Shown here one piece after another: positions 17,669 through 26,811 of a stretch of DNA of 64,000 nucleotides; position 1 is the first letter of the stretch, and every line of letters starts with the position of its first letter. The DNA is from Streptomyces sp. NBC_01142 (GTDB lineage: Bacteria > Actinomycetota > Actinomycetes > Streptomycetales > Streptomycetaceae). The stretch spans positions 1,116,001 to 1,180,000 of the forward strand of contig NZ_JAPEOR010000001.1 of assembly GCF_026341125.1 (NCBI RefSeq). Direction: 5' to 3'. The notes below the pieces were generated by a model. The model worked only from the letters and a program-made list of their open reading frames with translations. It was not told the DNA's origin and made no database searches. The translations under genes and the position numbers were made by a program.

Positions 17669-18147
17669 CTGCGACCGGCACGTTCGGCCTGAGCAGCGAA
17701 GCCCGCAATCTGCACTGGTTGTTGAGCAATCTCGTGGAGGAGGTGCCAGGAGCCCGCTCGGTCGCTGTCGTGTCGTCGGACGGACTGCTGCTGCTCTCCT
17801 CCGACCCCGCACAGAACGCCGCACCGGCAGCGACCGGCCGCCCGGAGGGCCCCAAAGGCTCCAGCGCGGACCTCGCCACCATCGTCTCCGGCATCGGCAG
17901 CCTCACCCTCGGCGCCGCCCGGCTGATGGACGGCGGCGGCGTCAGACAGACGATGGTCGCCATGGAGGAGGGCAGCGTCTTCGTCATGTCGATCAGCGAC
18001 GGCTCGCTGCTCGGAATGCACACCGCTCCCGACTGCGACATGAGCGTCGTCGCGTACCACATGGCGCTCTTCGTCGGCCGCGCCGGACATGTACTCACCC
18101 CCGAACTCCGCAGTGAACTGCGCAAATCGATGGAGAGCACCCAGTGA
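17665..18147 (+). CDS. cvnB: Roadblock/LC7 domain protein (CvnB)
   Basis: The protein is 160 aa and of roadblock/LC7 type (LHWLLSNLVEEVPGARSVAVVSSDGLLL), similar to MglB-like regulators of small GTPases. The start is TTG 17665, with GAGGAGG upstream and overlapping the cvnA stop; the next gene begins with GTGA over its own stop. It most likely acts between the CvnA kinase and the CvnD GTPase in the cytoplasm. Confidence 0.92.
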   Translation: MTATGTFGLSSEARNLHWLLSNLVEEVPGARSVAVVSSDGLLLLSSDPAQNAAPAATGRPEGPKGSSADLATIVSGIGSLTLGAARLMDGGGVRQTMVAMEEGSVFVMSISDGSLLGMHTAPDCDMSVVAYHMALFVGRAGHVLTPELRSELRKSMESTQ

Positions 18148-18545
18148 CGCCCGCTTACAAACTGCCGGTGCGCGGAGAGGGCCGCCGCCCTGCCCGGGTC
18201 CGCCCGTACTCCCTCACCGGTGGCCGCACCCGCTTCGGCCATGTCCTGCTCGTCGAGACGTTCGTGGCCGCACTCGAAGGCCCCGCGGAGCGCCGGGAGC
18301 TGCCGAACGGCACACTCGCCTCGCGCGTCATGCCCGAGCTGCGGGCCATCGTCGAGCTGTGCCGCCGTATGCGTACCGTCGCCGAGATCTCGGCGCTGCT
18401 GAAGATGCCGCTGGGTGTCGTACGGGTGCTGCTCAGCGACCTGGCCGACCAGGGAAAGATCCGTGTGTACGGGACCGGGCACGGCGCCGGTCAGCCCGAC
18501 CGCGCGCTGCTCGAAAGGGTGCTGAGTGGACTCCGCCGCCTCTGA
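18144..18545 (+). CDS. cvnC: DUF742 protein (CvnC)
   Basis: The protein is 133 aa. It has the DUF742 pattern RPYSLTGGRT near the N-terminus and a winged-helix-like C-terminal half (AEISALLKMPLGVVRVLLSDLADQGKI). The biochemical role is not established. It overlaps cvnB by 4 bases and cvnD by about 20, so the four genes are surely one transcript. Confidence 0.92.
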   Translation: MTPAYKLPVRGEGRRPARVRPYSLTGGRTRFGHVLLVETFVAALEGPAERRELPNGTLASRVMPELRAIVELCRRMRTVAEISALLKMPLGVVRVLLSDLADQGKIRVYGTGHGAGQPDRALLERVLSGLRRL

Positions 18546-19164
18546 CACGCTCCTTGCCCGGCCCTCCTCGCAGCCCGAAGAGGAGTTGCAGAGCTGGCAG
18601 TTGGATCATACCCGCGCGCCGACGGCCACCAAGATAGTGGTTGCGGGCGGCTTCGGCGTCGGTAAGACGACCTTCGTCGGGGCGGTCTCCGAGATCACGC
18701 CGCTGCAGACCGAGGCGATGATGACGCAGGCGAGCGAGGAGACCGACGATCTCTCCGCGACGCCCGACAAGGTCAGCACGACCGTCGCCATGGACTTCGG
18801 CCGGATCACCCTCGACGACGACCTGGTGCTGTACGTCTTCGGGACGCCCGGGCAGCAGCGCTTCTGGTTCATGTGGGACGACCTGGTGCGCGGTGCGATA
18901 GGCGCGATAGTCCTTGCCGACACCCGTCGGCTGACGGACTGCTTCCCGGCGCTCGACTACTTCGAGGGCTGCGGGCTGCCGTATATCGTCGCCGTCAACC
19001 ACTTCGAGGGCACGGAGCTGTTCGAGGCCGAAGACGTGCGGGAGGCCTTGACGGTCCCGCCCCACGTGCCCGTTGTGATCATGGACGCCCGTCACCGGAT
19101 CACGGTGATCGAGTCGCTGCTTGCGCTGGTCGCCCACGCGCTCGAAGCCACCCCCGAAAATTAG
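18526..19164 (+). CDS. cvnD: Conservon small GTPase (CvnD)
   Basis: The protein is 212 aa. The P-loop is GGFGVGKTTF near residue 40, switch II is GTPGQQRFWFMWDDL, and the fourth motif is VNHFEG where NKxD is usual. It belongs to the prokaryotic Rab/MglA-like GTPases. It is the output of the conservon signal complex, which in Streptomyces has been linked to differentiation and antibiotic production. A GTG start lies inside cvnC. Confidence 0.93.
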   Translation: MDSAASDTLLARPSSQPEEELQSWQLDHTRAPTATKIVVAGGFGVGKTTFVGAVSEITPLQTEAMMTQASEETDDLSATPDKVSTTVAMDFGRITLDDDLVLYVFGTPGQQRFWFMWDDLVRGAIGAIVLADTRRLTDCFPALDYFEGCGLPYIVAVNHFEGTELFEAEDVREALTVPPHVPVVIMDARHRITVIESLLALVAHALEATPEN

Positions 19165-19180
19165 TGAAAGAGACTGCTCG

Positions 19181-20416
19181 ATGCGGAAGATACTCATAGT
19201 CGGAGCCGGTCAGTCCGGTCTCCAGCTGGCCCTCGGACTCCAGTCGCAGGGCTACGAGGTCACTCTGATGTCCAACCGCACGGCGGACGAGATCCGGTCC
19301 GGCCGGGTCATGTCCACGCAGTGCATGTTCCACACCGCGCTCCAGCACGAGCGCGATCTGGGCATCAATTTCTGGGAGTCCCAGGCTCCGCGCATCGAGG
19401 GTCTCGGTGTCTCCGTCGCCGCCCCGGACGCCAGCCGCCCCATCGACTGGGTGGGCAAGCTGGACGGCTACGCCCAGTCCGTCGACCAGCGCCTGAAGAT
19501 GGCCGGCTGGATGGAGACCTTCGCGCAGCGCGGCGGCCAGCTCGTCATCCACGGCGCGGCCGTCTCCGACCTCGACTACTTCTCCCGTACGTACGACCTG
19601 GTGATGGTCTCCGCGGGCAAGGGCGAACTGGTCTCCATGTTCGGCCGGGACGCGTCCCGCTCCCCGTACGCCGAGCCGCAGCGCGCGCTGGCCGTCTCCT
19701 ACGTCCACGGCCTGGGCCCCCGGCCCGAGCACCCGGAGTACGACGCGGTCCGCTGCAACCTGGTCCCGGGCGTCGGTGAGCTCTTCGTGATGCCGACCGT
19801 CACCGTCAGCGGCCGCGCGGACATCCTCTTCTGGGAGGGCATCCCCGGCGGCCCGCTCGATGTCTTCCAGGGCGTCAAGGACCCGGCCGAGCACCTCTCC
19901 CTCACGCTGGAGCTGATGGAGAAGTTCATGCCGTGGGAGTACGCGCGCGCCACCAAGGTCGAACTGACCGACGCGGGCGCCACCCTGGCCGGCCGGTACG
20001 CCCCCACCGTCCGCAACCCGATCGGCCGCCTCCCCGGCGGCGGCCTGGTCCTCGGTGTCGCCGATGTCGTCGTCGCCAACGACCCCATCACGGGCCAGGG
20101 GTCCAACTCGGCGTCCAAGTGCGCCGCGTCGTACCTGTCCTCGATCACCGAGCACGGCGACGCCCCCTTCGACGAGGCGTGGATGAACTCCACCTTCGAC
20201 CGCTACTGGGACACGGCCCAGCACGTCACCAAGTGGACGAACGCCATGCTCGGCGTTCCGCCGGAGCACGTACTCAACCTGATCGGCGCGGCCGGCCAGC
20301 TGCAGCCGGTCGCCGACCGGTTCGCGAACGGCTTCAACAACCCGGCCGACTTCGAGAACTTCTTCTTCGACCCCGAGAAGACGAACGCGTACCTCGCGGA
20401 GGTCTCGGGCGCCTGA
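19181..20416 (+). CDS. Styrene/indole monooxygenase-like FAD protein
   Basis: The protein is 411 aa. The N-terminal dinucleotide fold has IVGAGQSGLQLALGL, and the styrene monooxygenase (StyA) type continues with HTALQHERDLGINFWE and the late NDPITGQGSNSASK segment. It is expected to use FADH2 made by a separate reductase to oxygenate an aromatic substrate. It starts 16 bp after cvnD, in the same direction, so it is the fifth gene of the conservon operon. No reductase partner (StyB type) is present nearby. It may be an effector whose activity depends on the conservon. Confidence 0.85.
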   Translation: MRKILIVGAGQSGLQLALGLQSQGYEVTLMSNRTADEIRSGRVMSTQCMFHTALQHERDLGINFWESQAPRIEGLGVSVAAPDASRPIDWVGKLDGYAQSVDQRLKMAGWMETFAQRGGQLVIHGAAVSDLDYFSRTYDLVMVSAGKGELVSMFGRDASRSPYAEPQRALAVSYVHGLGPRPEHPEYDAVRCNLVPGVGELFVMPTVTVSGRADILFWEGIPGGPLDVFQGVKDPAEHLSLTLELMEKFMPWEYARATKVELTDAGATLAGRYAPTVRNPIGRLPGGGLVLGVADVVVANDPITGQGSNSASKCAASYLSSITEHGDAPFDEAWMNSTFDRYWDTAQHVTKWTNAMLGVPPEHVLNLIGAAGQLQPVADRFANGFNNPADFENFFFDPEKTNAYLAEVSGA

Positions 20417-20425
20417 CGCAGTGGG

Positions 20426-20465
20426 GGCGGCCCCGGGCGCGGATCAGCCGGCGCCCGGGGCCGCC
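20426..20465. terminator. Bidirectional hairpin between the monooxygenase and NlpC/P60 genes
   Basis: A 15-bp stem, GGCGGCCCCGGGCGC pairing with GCGCCCGGGGCCGCC, has a 10-base loop. The right arm overlaps the last codons of the convergent NlpC/P60 gene. Confidence 0.8.
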
Positions 20466-21724
20466 TCCGCCGCATACCCCGTGTCCGCGCCCGACGTCGC
20501 GCCGGCCGGCAGCTCCGGCGGGGTGTACGAACTCAGGGCGGTACCGCCCGGATCGGGGCGGACCGCGCCGAGCAGCGGGTTCGCGGCGATCGGGGAGACC
20601 TTGACGCGGGCGCCCGGGCGAGGGGCCTGCACCACCATGCCCTCGCCCAGGTAGATCGCCACATGGGTGGCCTTCGGGAAGTAGATCACCAGGTCGCCGG
20701 GGCGCAGGGAGCGCAGGGGCACCTTGGGGAGCTGCCGCCACTGCTCCTGACTGGTCCGCGGAATGCCTCGCCCCGCCCGGGCCCAGGCCCGGGAGGTCAG
20801 TCCCGAGCAGTCGTACGACTCGGGCCCCTCAGCACCCCACACGTACGGCTTGCCGATCTGTTCGACGGCGTACGTCAGCGCCCGGCCACCCTCTTTGGAC
20901 GGGGTGCGTTCGCCGCCGAGGAGACCGGTGGCCAGGAGCTTCGCCTGAGCCTTGGCGGTGCCGGACTTCTCCAGCGCCGCGAGTTCGACGATCTGCTCGG
21001 GCGAGAGCGAGGCGAGCATGTCCGCGATCATCTTCAGCCGCAAGGTGGCCGTGTCGCGGGCATTCTTCTGCTTCTCCGCGAGCACCTGCTCCTTGTCCAG
21101 GGCCTTGCGGGACGTGGCCGCCAGCTCCTCCGCCCGCTTCGTCACCACCTCGAGCCGTGCGATCGTCGCGAGCCGGTCACTGGCCGCGCGCTCGATCAGA
21201 TGGTCCTGGTCCAGGGCGTGCTGCGGTTCCCGGGCAAGCAGGAGATGAAGGTAGGAGGAGAGCTCGGACCGCCCCTGGTACTGCTCCCGCGCCAGTCGCC
21301 CGGCGTCTTCGCGGCCGGCGACAAGCGCGTTGCGGGCCCTGGCGAGGTCGCGGGAGAGCCTGCCCGTCAGGGCCTGCTGCTTCTTCAGATCCTCCTCGGT
21401 CGCGTTGTAGGCCTCACTGGCCTCCTCGGCCTGCCGGTACAGCTTCTGAAGCCGGATCAGCATCGCGGGGAGGGCGGCTTTTCCGGCGGGCCCGGCAGCC
21501 GGGGCGATTGCTTCGGACACGGCTTCGGCGAGGGATCCGGCCGCGGTGCCAGTTTTGGTGCCGGCCGTGGTTCCGGCTGCCGGTTCGGCCGTGGTGTCCG
21601 GCGAGGCATCGGGCGTGGGGTCAGCCGTCGGCCGGGCGGTGGCAGGGTGGGCCGGCACCGCAGCAACCACCGTGGCCGCGACCAGCGCCGCCGTACAGAC
21701 AGAACGGAGCAGCCTGCCTGACAC
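20444..21724 (-). CDS. Secreted NlpC/P60 peptidoglycan hydrolase
   Basis: The protein is about 426 aa. It has a signal peptide at residues 1-31, a Pro/Thr/Ala-rich stretch, a long coiled-coil (about 85-265) and a C-terminal NlpC/P60 domain. The catalytic cysteine is in YDCSGLTSRAW, with histidine in ATHVAIYLGEG. It cleaves the peptide stem of peptidoglycan after export. GTG 21724 is preferred because GGAGGTGATGAG directly precedes it. The coiled-coil may block or position the active site, as in related Streptomyces and mycobacterial enzymes. Confidence 0.92.
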   Translation of the reverse strand: MSGRLLRSVCTAALVAATVVAAVPAHPATARPTADPTPDASPDTTAEPAAGTTAGTKTGTAAGSLAEAVSEAIAPAAGPAGKAALPAMLIRLQKLYRQAEEASEAYNATEEDLKKQQALTGRLSRDLARARNALVAGREDAGRLAREQYQGRSELSSYLHLLLAREPQHALDQDHLIERAASDRLATIARLEVVTKRAEELAATSRKALDKEQVLAEKQKNARDTATLRLKMIADMLASLSPEQIVELAALEKSGTAKAQAKLLATGLLGGERTPSKEGGRALTYAVEQIGKPYVWGAEGPESYDCSGLTSRAWARAGRGIPRTSQEQWRQLPKVPLRSLRPGDLVIYFPKATHVAIYLGEGMVVQAPRPGARVKVSPIAANPLLGAVRPDPGGTALSSYTPPELPAGATSGADTGYAAEAAPGAG

Positions 21725-21887
21725 CTCATCACCTCCGGCTGTGGGATGGGCCGTCCACCCCACAGCCGATCATGCGGGCACGCCAGCCGGACGGCCCGAC
21801 GAGTGGTCGAGTCGGCGCAATCCGGTCACTCATCGAGGCGGACTGTGCCCATCCGCCCGCGCGCCTGCGGGCGTCGCGTCGGCCCGC

Positions 21888-24434
21888 TCACTCCACCGGA
21901 AGCGCATAGAAGGTCCGGTCCCGGCGGACGACGAGGTTCCGGCCGCCGCCCTGCAGCGCCTCGTAGCGCGAGGTGGCCTCCCCGTCCGGCGCGTCCTCTG
22001 TGCCCGCTTCCTGGAACTTCCACAGCCGCTTGCCGTCGCGCGCCGAGAACGCGGTGAGCTGTGCCCCGTCGGCCGCGAGTACCGTACGGCCGCTTGTGCT
22101 GAGCGCGGTGCCCGGAGTGTCGTCCCAGGCAGGGGCCTCGGTGGAGCGTGTCCACAGCCGGCGGCCGGTCGCCGTGTCGACGGCGGACACCTGCTGATAG
22201 CGGTTGGCCACATACAGGGCCGGGCCGCGGAGTGTGGGCGTGCCGTACGCGAAGACGCCGTCCTTGCCGGGCGTCTCGGCCCCGGGCACCCGCCACAGCC
22301 TTTTGCCGTCGCCGCTCGTGAACGCGTGCAACTCCCTGCCCGCCGCGGCGAACAGCCTGCCCGACGCGTCGCCCACCACCCCGGCGGTGGGCCCCACGCC
22401 GGTGAGCGGCCGCGACGAGAGCAGCTTGCCGCTCGCGCGGTCGAAGGTGTGCAGTACGGAACGGCCCTTGGCCCCCTTCACCTGCGCGGGGGTGAGCGAG
22501 CGCGAGTCCTGTCGCAGGACGATGTCGGCGGAGCGCACGGCGACCAGGCCGTACCGCGGGGTGTGCGGGGCCTTTCCGTCGGTGATCCCGGTGCGCCACT
22601 GCCACTTCCGCGCGACGGTGTCGTACGCGAAGAGGTACGTCCGGAGCTTCTTGCCCTTCCTGACGTGACCGGTCAGCCAGACGGTGCTGCCCTCCCAGCC
22701 GCTGACGCTCTCGAAGGTCAGGGTCTCGCCGGGGCCCGCCAGAGTGGTCTTCGCGATGCGGTGCTCGAGCTTCCCGCTCTGCGCGGAGATCCACAGGAGC
22801 TCGTCGCGGGCATCGACGAGACAGAGCTCGTCGTTGACGGGTACGGCCCGGGAGAGGGACCCGGCCTCCCTGCGCTCCCAGAGCCGGCGGCCGGTCCGCA
22901 GATCCACGCCGGAGCTTTGCTCTTCGCTGGTCAGGACCAGTACACGGTCCCGCCAGACGGTGGCCCTGAGGGGGCTGGTGTCCGTCCCGGGATGCTCGTA
23001 CCGCCACAGCGGGTCGGGCGGCAGCCCGGCCATCTTCGACGGCCGGGGCGCCGGAGGCTCGGCCGGCTCGGCTTTCACGTCTGCGTCTTCGCCGGCGGCG
23101 GCGTACACCCCGCCCCCTCCGACCGCCAGCCCTGCGGCCCCGGCGACGATCCCGATGAGCAGTGCCCGCCGATCGGGCTTCGGGGTGGGTGGGGATGCGG
23201 GTGCCGTGGGTGCGGTGGGCGGCACACCGAAGGGAACGCCCAAGGGCACCGCAGCGGGAGGGGCGGTCATGCCCGGGGTGGGAGGCGGACCGGCGGGCAT
23301 GGGGACCGCGCCGGCCGGCGCGGTCCCTGCTGCCCCCCGGGCCGGCGGGATCGCGAGCACCGTGGTGCCCCGGTCGGCCCGGGCGCCGTCGCCGGGACCG
23401 CTCCGGTCACCACCCGGCGGCCGGGTGCCCGCCGCCTGTGGTCCTGCGCCGCCCGCATGCCGTGCGGCCACCGCATCCACGGGCTCGGGGGTGACGCTGC
23501 CGGCGCGCTCCGCCTCCGCCGCCACCCCGGACGTGCCGCTGCCCGCAGACTGCGCTGCCGGTGACGCCACCTCCGTCGGCACCTTGATCGCCTGGGCCTC
23601 GATCGCCGCCGCCAGCGACGCCGGGAGCCATCCCTCCCGCGCCAGTGCCGCCGCGCCCTCCAGTGCCAGGTCGGCCGCCACCGTTCCCGCCGACGGGCGG
23701 TCCTCCGGACGCTTGGCCAGACAGCGGGACACCAGCGGGCGCAACTCGCCGGGTACACCGTCGAGTTCGGGCTCGCCGTGCGCAATGCGGTCCGCGTCCG
23801 CCAGGGGCGTCGTTCCGGTCGCCGCGTACGCCAGCAGCAGGCCCAGGACGAACATGTCCGACGCCGGTCCCGGCTTCGCCCCCGCCGCCTGTTCCGGGGT
23901 CAGATAGTCGAGCTTCACGCTCAGTTGCCCGTCCGGACGGGCCTCCGCGACGGCCGCCGCGCCCAGCGCCCCGAAGGCGGTGAGCCGCGGCCCGTCCGCC
24001 GCGATCAGCACGGTGTCGGGCGCAAGCCCGTGCAGCACCGCCCCCGTGGCATGCACCCGGGACAAGGTTTCGGCGAGGCCCGCGCCCAGTATCCGTACCG
24101 CCCGCTCCGGCAGCGGACCGGCGAGGGCGATCGCCTCACGCAAAGTCAGCGCCGGGACGTACGGGCTCGCCGTCCACAGCTGCTCCCCGTCCGTACGGGC
24201 CTCGATCGGCGCCACCCAGCCGCCCGCCAGCTGTTCCGCCCTCCGCGTCTCGCGCTGGAAGCGGCGCCGGAAGGCCACCAGCGCGGCCAGCTCGGGCCGG
24301 GCCAGGGAGACGACCATGGCCGTGCCGTCCGGCCCGTGCGCGAGATAGTGGACGCAGACCGCCGACTCCCGGTGGCGCGCCCGCACGGTGAACGGTCCGA
24401 TCCGGCGTGGATCGTCCTGCTGCAGCGGCTCCAT
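21888..24434 (-). CDS. Predicted pseudokinase with C-terminal PQQ-like beta-propeller
   Basis: The protein is about 848 aa. The N-terminal 270 residues follow a Ser/Thr kinase fold, but key residues are absent: the beta-3 lysine position reads MVVSLAR, the HRDLKPxN loop reads HGLAPDT, and DFG reads AFG. A Pro/Ala-rich linker, one membrane helix (LLIGIVAGAAGLAVGGGGVYAA) and an extracellular propeller with repeated DxRTGRRLWERR / ASGKLLSSRP blocks follow. It therefore probably senses outside and binds a partner inside without phosphorylating. Start 24434 has GGGGGG 9 bases upstream. A remaining weak activity cannot be excluded. Confidence 0.85.
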   Translation of the reverse strand: MEPLQQDDPRRIGPFTVRARHRESAVCVHYLAHGPDGTAMVVSLARPELAALVAFRRRFQRETRRAEQLAGGWVAPIEARTDGEQLWTASPYVPALTLREAIALAGPLPERAVRILGAGLAETLSRVHATGAVLHGLAPDTVLIAADGPRLTAFGALGAAAVAEARPDGQLSVKLDYLTPEQAAGAKPGPASDMFVLGLLLAYAATGTTPLADADRIAHGEPELDGVPGELRPLVSRCLAKRPEDRPSAGTVAADLALEGAAALAREGWLPASLAAAIEAQAIKVPTEVASPAAQSAGSGTSGVAAEAERAGSVTPEPVDAVAARHAGGAGPQAAGTRPPGGDRSGPGDGARADRGTTVLAIPPARGAAGTAPAGAVPMPAGPPPTPGMTAPPAAVPLGVPFGVPPTAPTAPASPPTPKPDRRALLIGIVAGAAGLAVGGGGVYAAAGEDADVKAEPAEPPAPRPSKMAGLPPDPLWRYEHPGTDTSPLRATVWRDRVLVLTSEEQSSGVDLRTGRRLWERREAGSLSRAVPVNDELCLVDARDELLWISAQSGKLEHRIAKTTLAGPGETLTFESVSGWEGSTVWLTGHVRKGKKLRTYLFAYDTVARKWQWRTGITDGKAPHTPRYGLVAVRSADIVLRQDSRSLTPAQVKGAKGRSVLHTFDRASGKLLSSRPLTGVGPTAGVVGDASGRLFAAAGRELHAFTSGDGKRLWRVPGAETPGKDGVFAYGTPTLRGPALYVANRYQQVSAVDTATGRRLWTRSTEAPAWDDTPGTALSTSGRTVLAADGAQLTAFSARDGKRLWKFQEAGTEDAPDGEATSRYEALQGGGRNLVVRRDRTFYALPVE

Positions 24435-24498
24435 CGCGAGCATCCCCCCTGGCGACACGGTCCGGCGACGCGGTCCGGCGACGCGGTTGCCCGTGATC

Positions 24499-24804
24499 TT
24501 ATGGCGCGCCGTTCGGCTTCGACCAGGGCCACTTCACCTGGCGCCGCTCGACACCCTCGGGGGCGTACTCGTATTTCCAGCCGCGCTGGATCCCGAGCCG
24601 CTTGCTGTACCCGGCCGGTACGCGCTTGTACGCGTGCACGGTCGGCGGGGTGCCGTCGTCGCTCGGCACGGGGATCTCGTACCACTTCGGGGGATGGCCC
24701 GTGTGCCCGACCAGCACCGGCAGCACACGCCCGTCCAGTGGCCCGCCCACGAAGGGGGTGTTCTCGCTTCTCACCGCACCAGTGTCGCGCAGGATCGCCG
24801 CCAT
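24499..24804 (-). CDS. Hypothetical small protein
   Basis: The protein is 101 aa, with no signal peptide or membrane helix. It begins VRSENTPFVGGPLDGRVLPV if the inner GTG 24774 is used, and is rich in Trp, Tyr and Pro (WYEIPVP, WKYEYAPEG). I do not recognise a family. It lies 64 bp upstream of the pseudokinase gene on the same strand and may be co-transcribed with it. Confidence 0.6.
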   Translation of the reverse strand: MAAILRDTGAVRSENTPFVGGPLDGRVLPVLVGHTGHPPKWYEIPVPSDDGTPPTVHAYKRVPAGYSKRLGIQRGWKYEYAPEGVERRQVKWPWSKPNGAP

Positions 24805-24880
24805 CGTCCTGCCGGCCGGAGGACGAGGGGCGGGGGCCGGAGGGCGGGGGCCGGAGGACGGGCGGCCCGGGGGCCCGGGG

Positions 24881-25627
24881 CTATCCCGCGGGAGACGCGG
24901 GCAGGAGGTGGGCGCCCTCGCTCACGACGGGGATCACCCGGCCGGCCAGCGTGCCGACCGGACCGGCCGCGGTCTCCAGTGCGAGCAGGTCCTTCACGGC
25001 CGCCGCCGTCTCCTCGTCCGTCGCCGCGGTCGCCGCCAGCAGAGCGATGAGATGGTCGACGAGCCAGTCGCGCAGCTCACCGGCGGGCGGCTGCTTCGCC
25101 TCGTCCAGCCAGATCAGCGACGCCGCCTCGACGGCCGCGATCCAGGTGCGCACCATCATCCGCAGCCGCGGTCCCGGACGGGTCACCCCGAGATGGACGA
25201 GGATCTGCTCGGCCGCGGCCCGCCGCACCTCGTCGACGATCGTGGTCGTACGGGAGGTCTCGGCGACGCTCCCGCCGCGCAGCAGCGCGCTGAACCCGGC
25301 GTCGTGCTCGTCGACGAAGACGAGATAGCGGTCGAGCACGCGGGAGAGCCGCTCGGTGGGCGGGCCGGCCGTCGGCTCGGCGAAGCACAGCTCCAGCCGG
25401 TCCGCGGCGGACCGGAGCGCCGTCTCGTACAACTGCTGCTTGCCGCCGGGGAAGTAGCGGTACACCAGCGGCCGCGAGACCCCGGCCGCCTCCGCCACGT
25501 CGTCGAGGGAGACCTCGTCCGGCGGCCGGTGCGCGAAGAGCTTGAGCGCGGCGTCGAGGAGCTGCCTGCGGCGCTCCTCGACGCTGAGCCGTCGGTAGGC
25601 ACGGGTCACTGGAGCGGAACTGGTCAT
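24881..25627 (-). CDS. TetR family transcriptional regulator
   Basis: The protein is 248 aa. The N-terminal HTH is typical: RRQLLDAALKLFAH, then LDDVAEAAGVSRPLVYRYFPGGKQQLYETAL. The all-helical C-terminal half is a ligand-binding domain of unknown specificity. It lies downstream of the AurF-like diiron gene on the same strand with 82 bp between them, so it probably regulates the diiron pair. Confidence 0.93.
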   Translation of the reverse strand: MTSSAPVTRAYRRLSVEERRRQLLDAALKLFAHRPPDEVSLDDVAEAAGVSRPLVYRYFPGGKQQLYETALRSAADRLELCFAEPTAGPPTERLSRVLDRYLVFVDEHDAGFSALLRGGSVAETSRTTTIVDEVRRAAAEQILVHLGVTRPGPRLRMMVRTWIAAVEAASLIWLDEAKQPPAGELRDWLVDHLIALLAATAATDEETAAAVKDLLALETAAGPVGTLAGRVIPVVSEGAHLLPASPAG

Positions 25628-25709
25628 GCTCGCAGCGTAACCGCACCGTTCTGGGAACTGTTGGGCGATCGCGCGCCGGGCCCGGGCCGTTGGCGGGCCC
25701 GGGCGCCGA

Positions 25710-26645
25710 CTACGCCAGCAGGCCCGAGCTCTTCCACAGCCTGCGGCCGGGCCCCCGCAGCACCCCGATGTCGTCGAGGAAATCGGTGAGCCGCTTCGCC
25801 CCGGACTGCATCACCTCACGCCGGTGGCCGCTCGCCTTCACCTGCGCCACCGCCTCGCGCCGGTCAAGGCCGATATTCGTGTACACCTGCGGATTGACGA
25901 AGCAGACGGAGAAGACCCGGGCCGCCTCACCGCAGCTGATCCGGGTGAGCTCCTGCTCCCAGCGCGGCGCCGTCACCATCTGGCGGCGCAACTCCTCACG
26001 GGCGTAACGCACATGGCGCGCCTCCTCCACCACATGGATGCGGGTGACGCCGCGCACCAGGGTCTGGACCCGCTCGTCCGGGAAGGTCAGCCGCTGCATC
26101 CAGTCGAGGATCTCCTCGCCGAGCAGCGTCGCCGCGAACGAACCGGGCGTGGTCGAGACGGTCTTCAGCACGCGCGCCAGATTGTGGTAGAGCCGCGGTA
26201 CGGGGTAGGCGGGGGCCCCGCCCTTCTCGATCATCCTGGCGAACATCATCGAGTGGCGGCACTCGTCGGCGATCTCCGTGAGCGCGTACCGGACATGGTT
26301 GCTGGTCACGGACTTGTCGTAGATATGGCGCACCAGCAGCTGCATCAGGATGATCTCGAACCAGATGCCGAGCGAGGCGAGTGACGCGGCCTCGTGCCGG
26401 GCCAGGTCCATCCGCTGTTCCTCGGACATCTTGTGCCAGAGCGGAGTGTCGTAGAGGGAGAGCAGTTCCGGCGGCCAGAACCACTTGCCGTCCTCGACGG
26501 GAGACTCCCAGTCGAGCTCCTTGTCGGGGTCGAAGGAGTGCTTGGCCGAGGACTCGAGCAGCCGCTCGGCGACCTGTTCGCGGTCCCGGAGCGGGCCGAG
26601 GGCATCGCGGAGCAGCTGTACGTCGCGTTCGGTCACTGTCGTCAT
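25710..26645 (-). CDS. AurF-like diiron oxygenase
   Basis: The protein is about 311 aa, all helical, with ferritin-like metal ligands: E in WFEIILMQ, ADECRHSMMF, GEEILDW and VEEARHVRYA (two ExxH pairs). This is the pattern of the p-aminobenzoate N-oxygenase family, which oxidises aromatic amines, though many members have unknown substrates. ATG 26645 is chosen for the MTTVTERD start. It is divergent from another ferritin-like gene and followed by a TetR gene; the intergenic 166 bp must contain both promoters. Confidence 0.85.
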   Translation of the reverse strand: MTTVTERDVQLLRDALGPLRDREQVAERLLESSAKHSFDPDKELDWESPVEDGKWFWPPELLSLYDTPLWHKMSEEQRMDLARHEAASLASLGIWFEIILMQLLVRHIYDKSVTSNHVRYALTEIADECRHSMMFARMIEKGGAPAYPVPRLYHNLARVLKTVSTTPGSFAATLLGEEILDWMQRLTFPDERVQTLVRGVTRIHVVEEARHVRYAREELRRQMVTAPRWEQELTRISCGEAARVFSVCFVNPQVYTNIGLDRREAVAQVKASGHRREVMQSGAKRLTDFLDDIGVLRGPGRRLWKSSGLLA

Positions 26646-26811
26646 GGCTGAGGGCACCTCGCGAGTGGGTGAGCGATGGTCACCCCTTATGAGACTGCTT
26701 GTCAGCAAGACCGTCAATCCCTCGTGCACGACTTGTTGACTCCGCGTCTACCAACGTGTGAGCCTGCCAACAGTCCTTACTTGTACGGGATATGAGGCGA
26801 AGGAGTCGTCA

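Noticed and set aside
26690-26760. CTTG-TCAG-CAAG palindrome in the diiron promoter gap
   Set aside because: Only 4-bp arms with no second copy; too weak to call a TetR operator.
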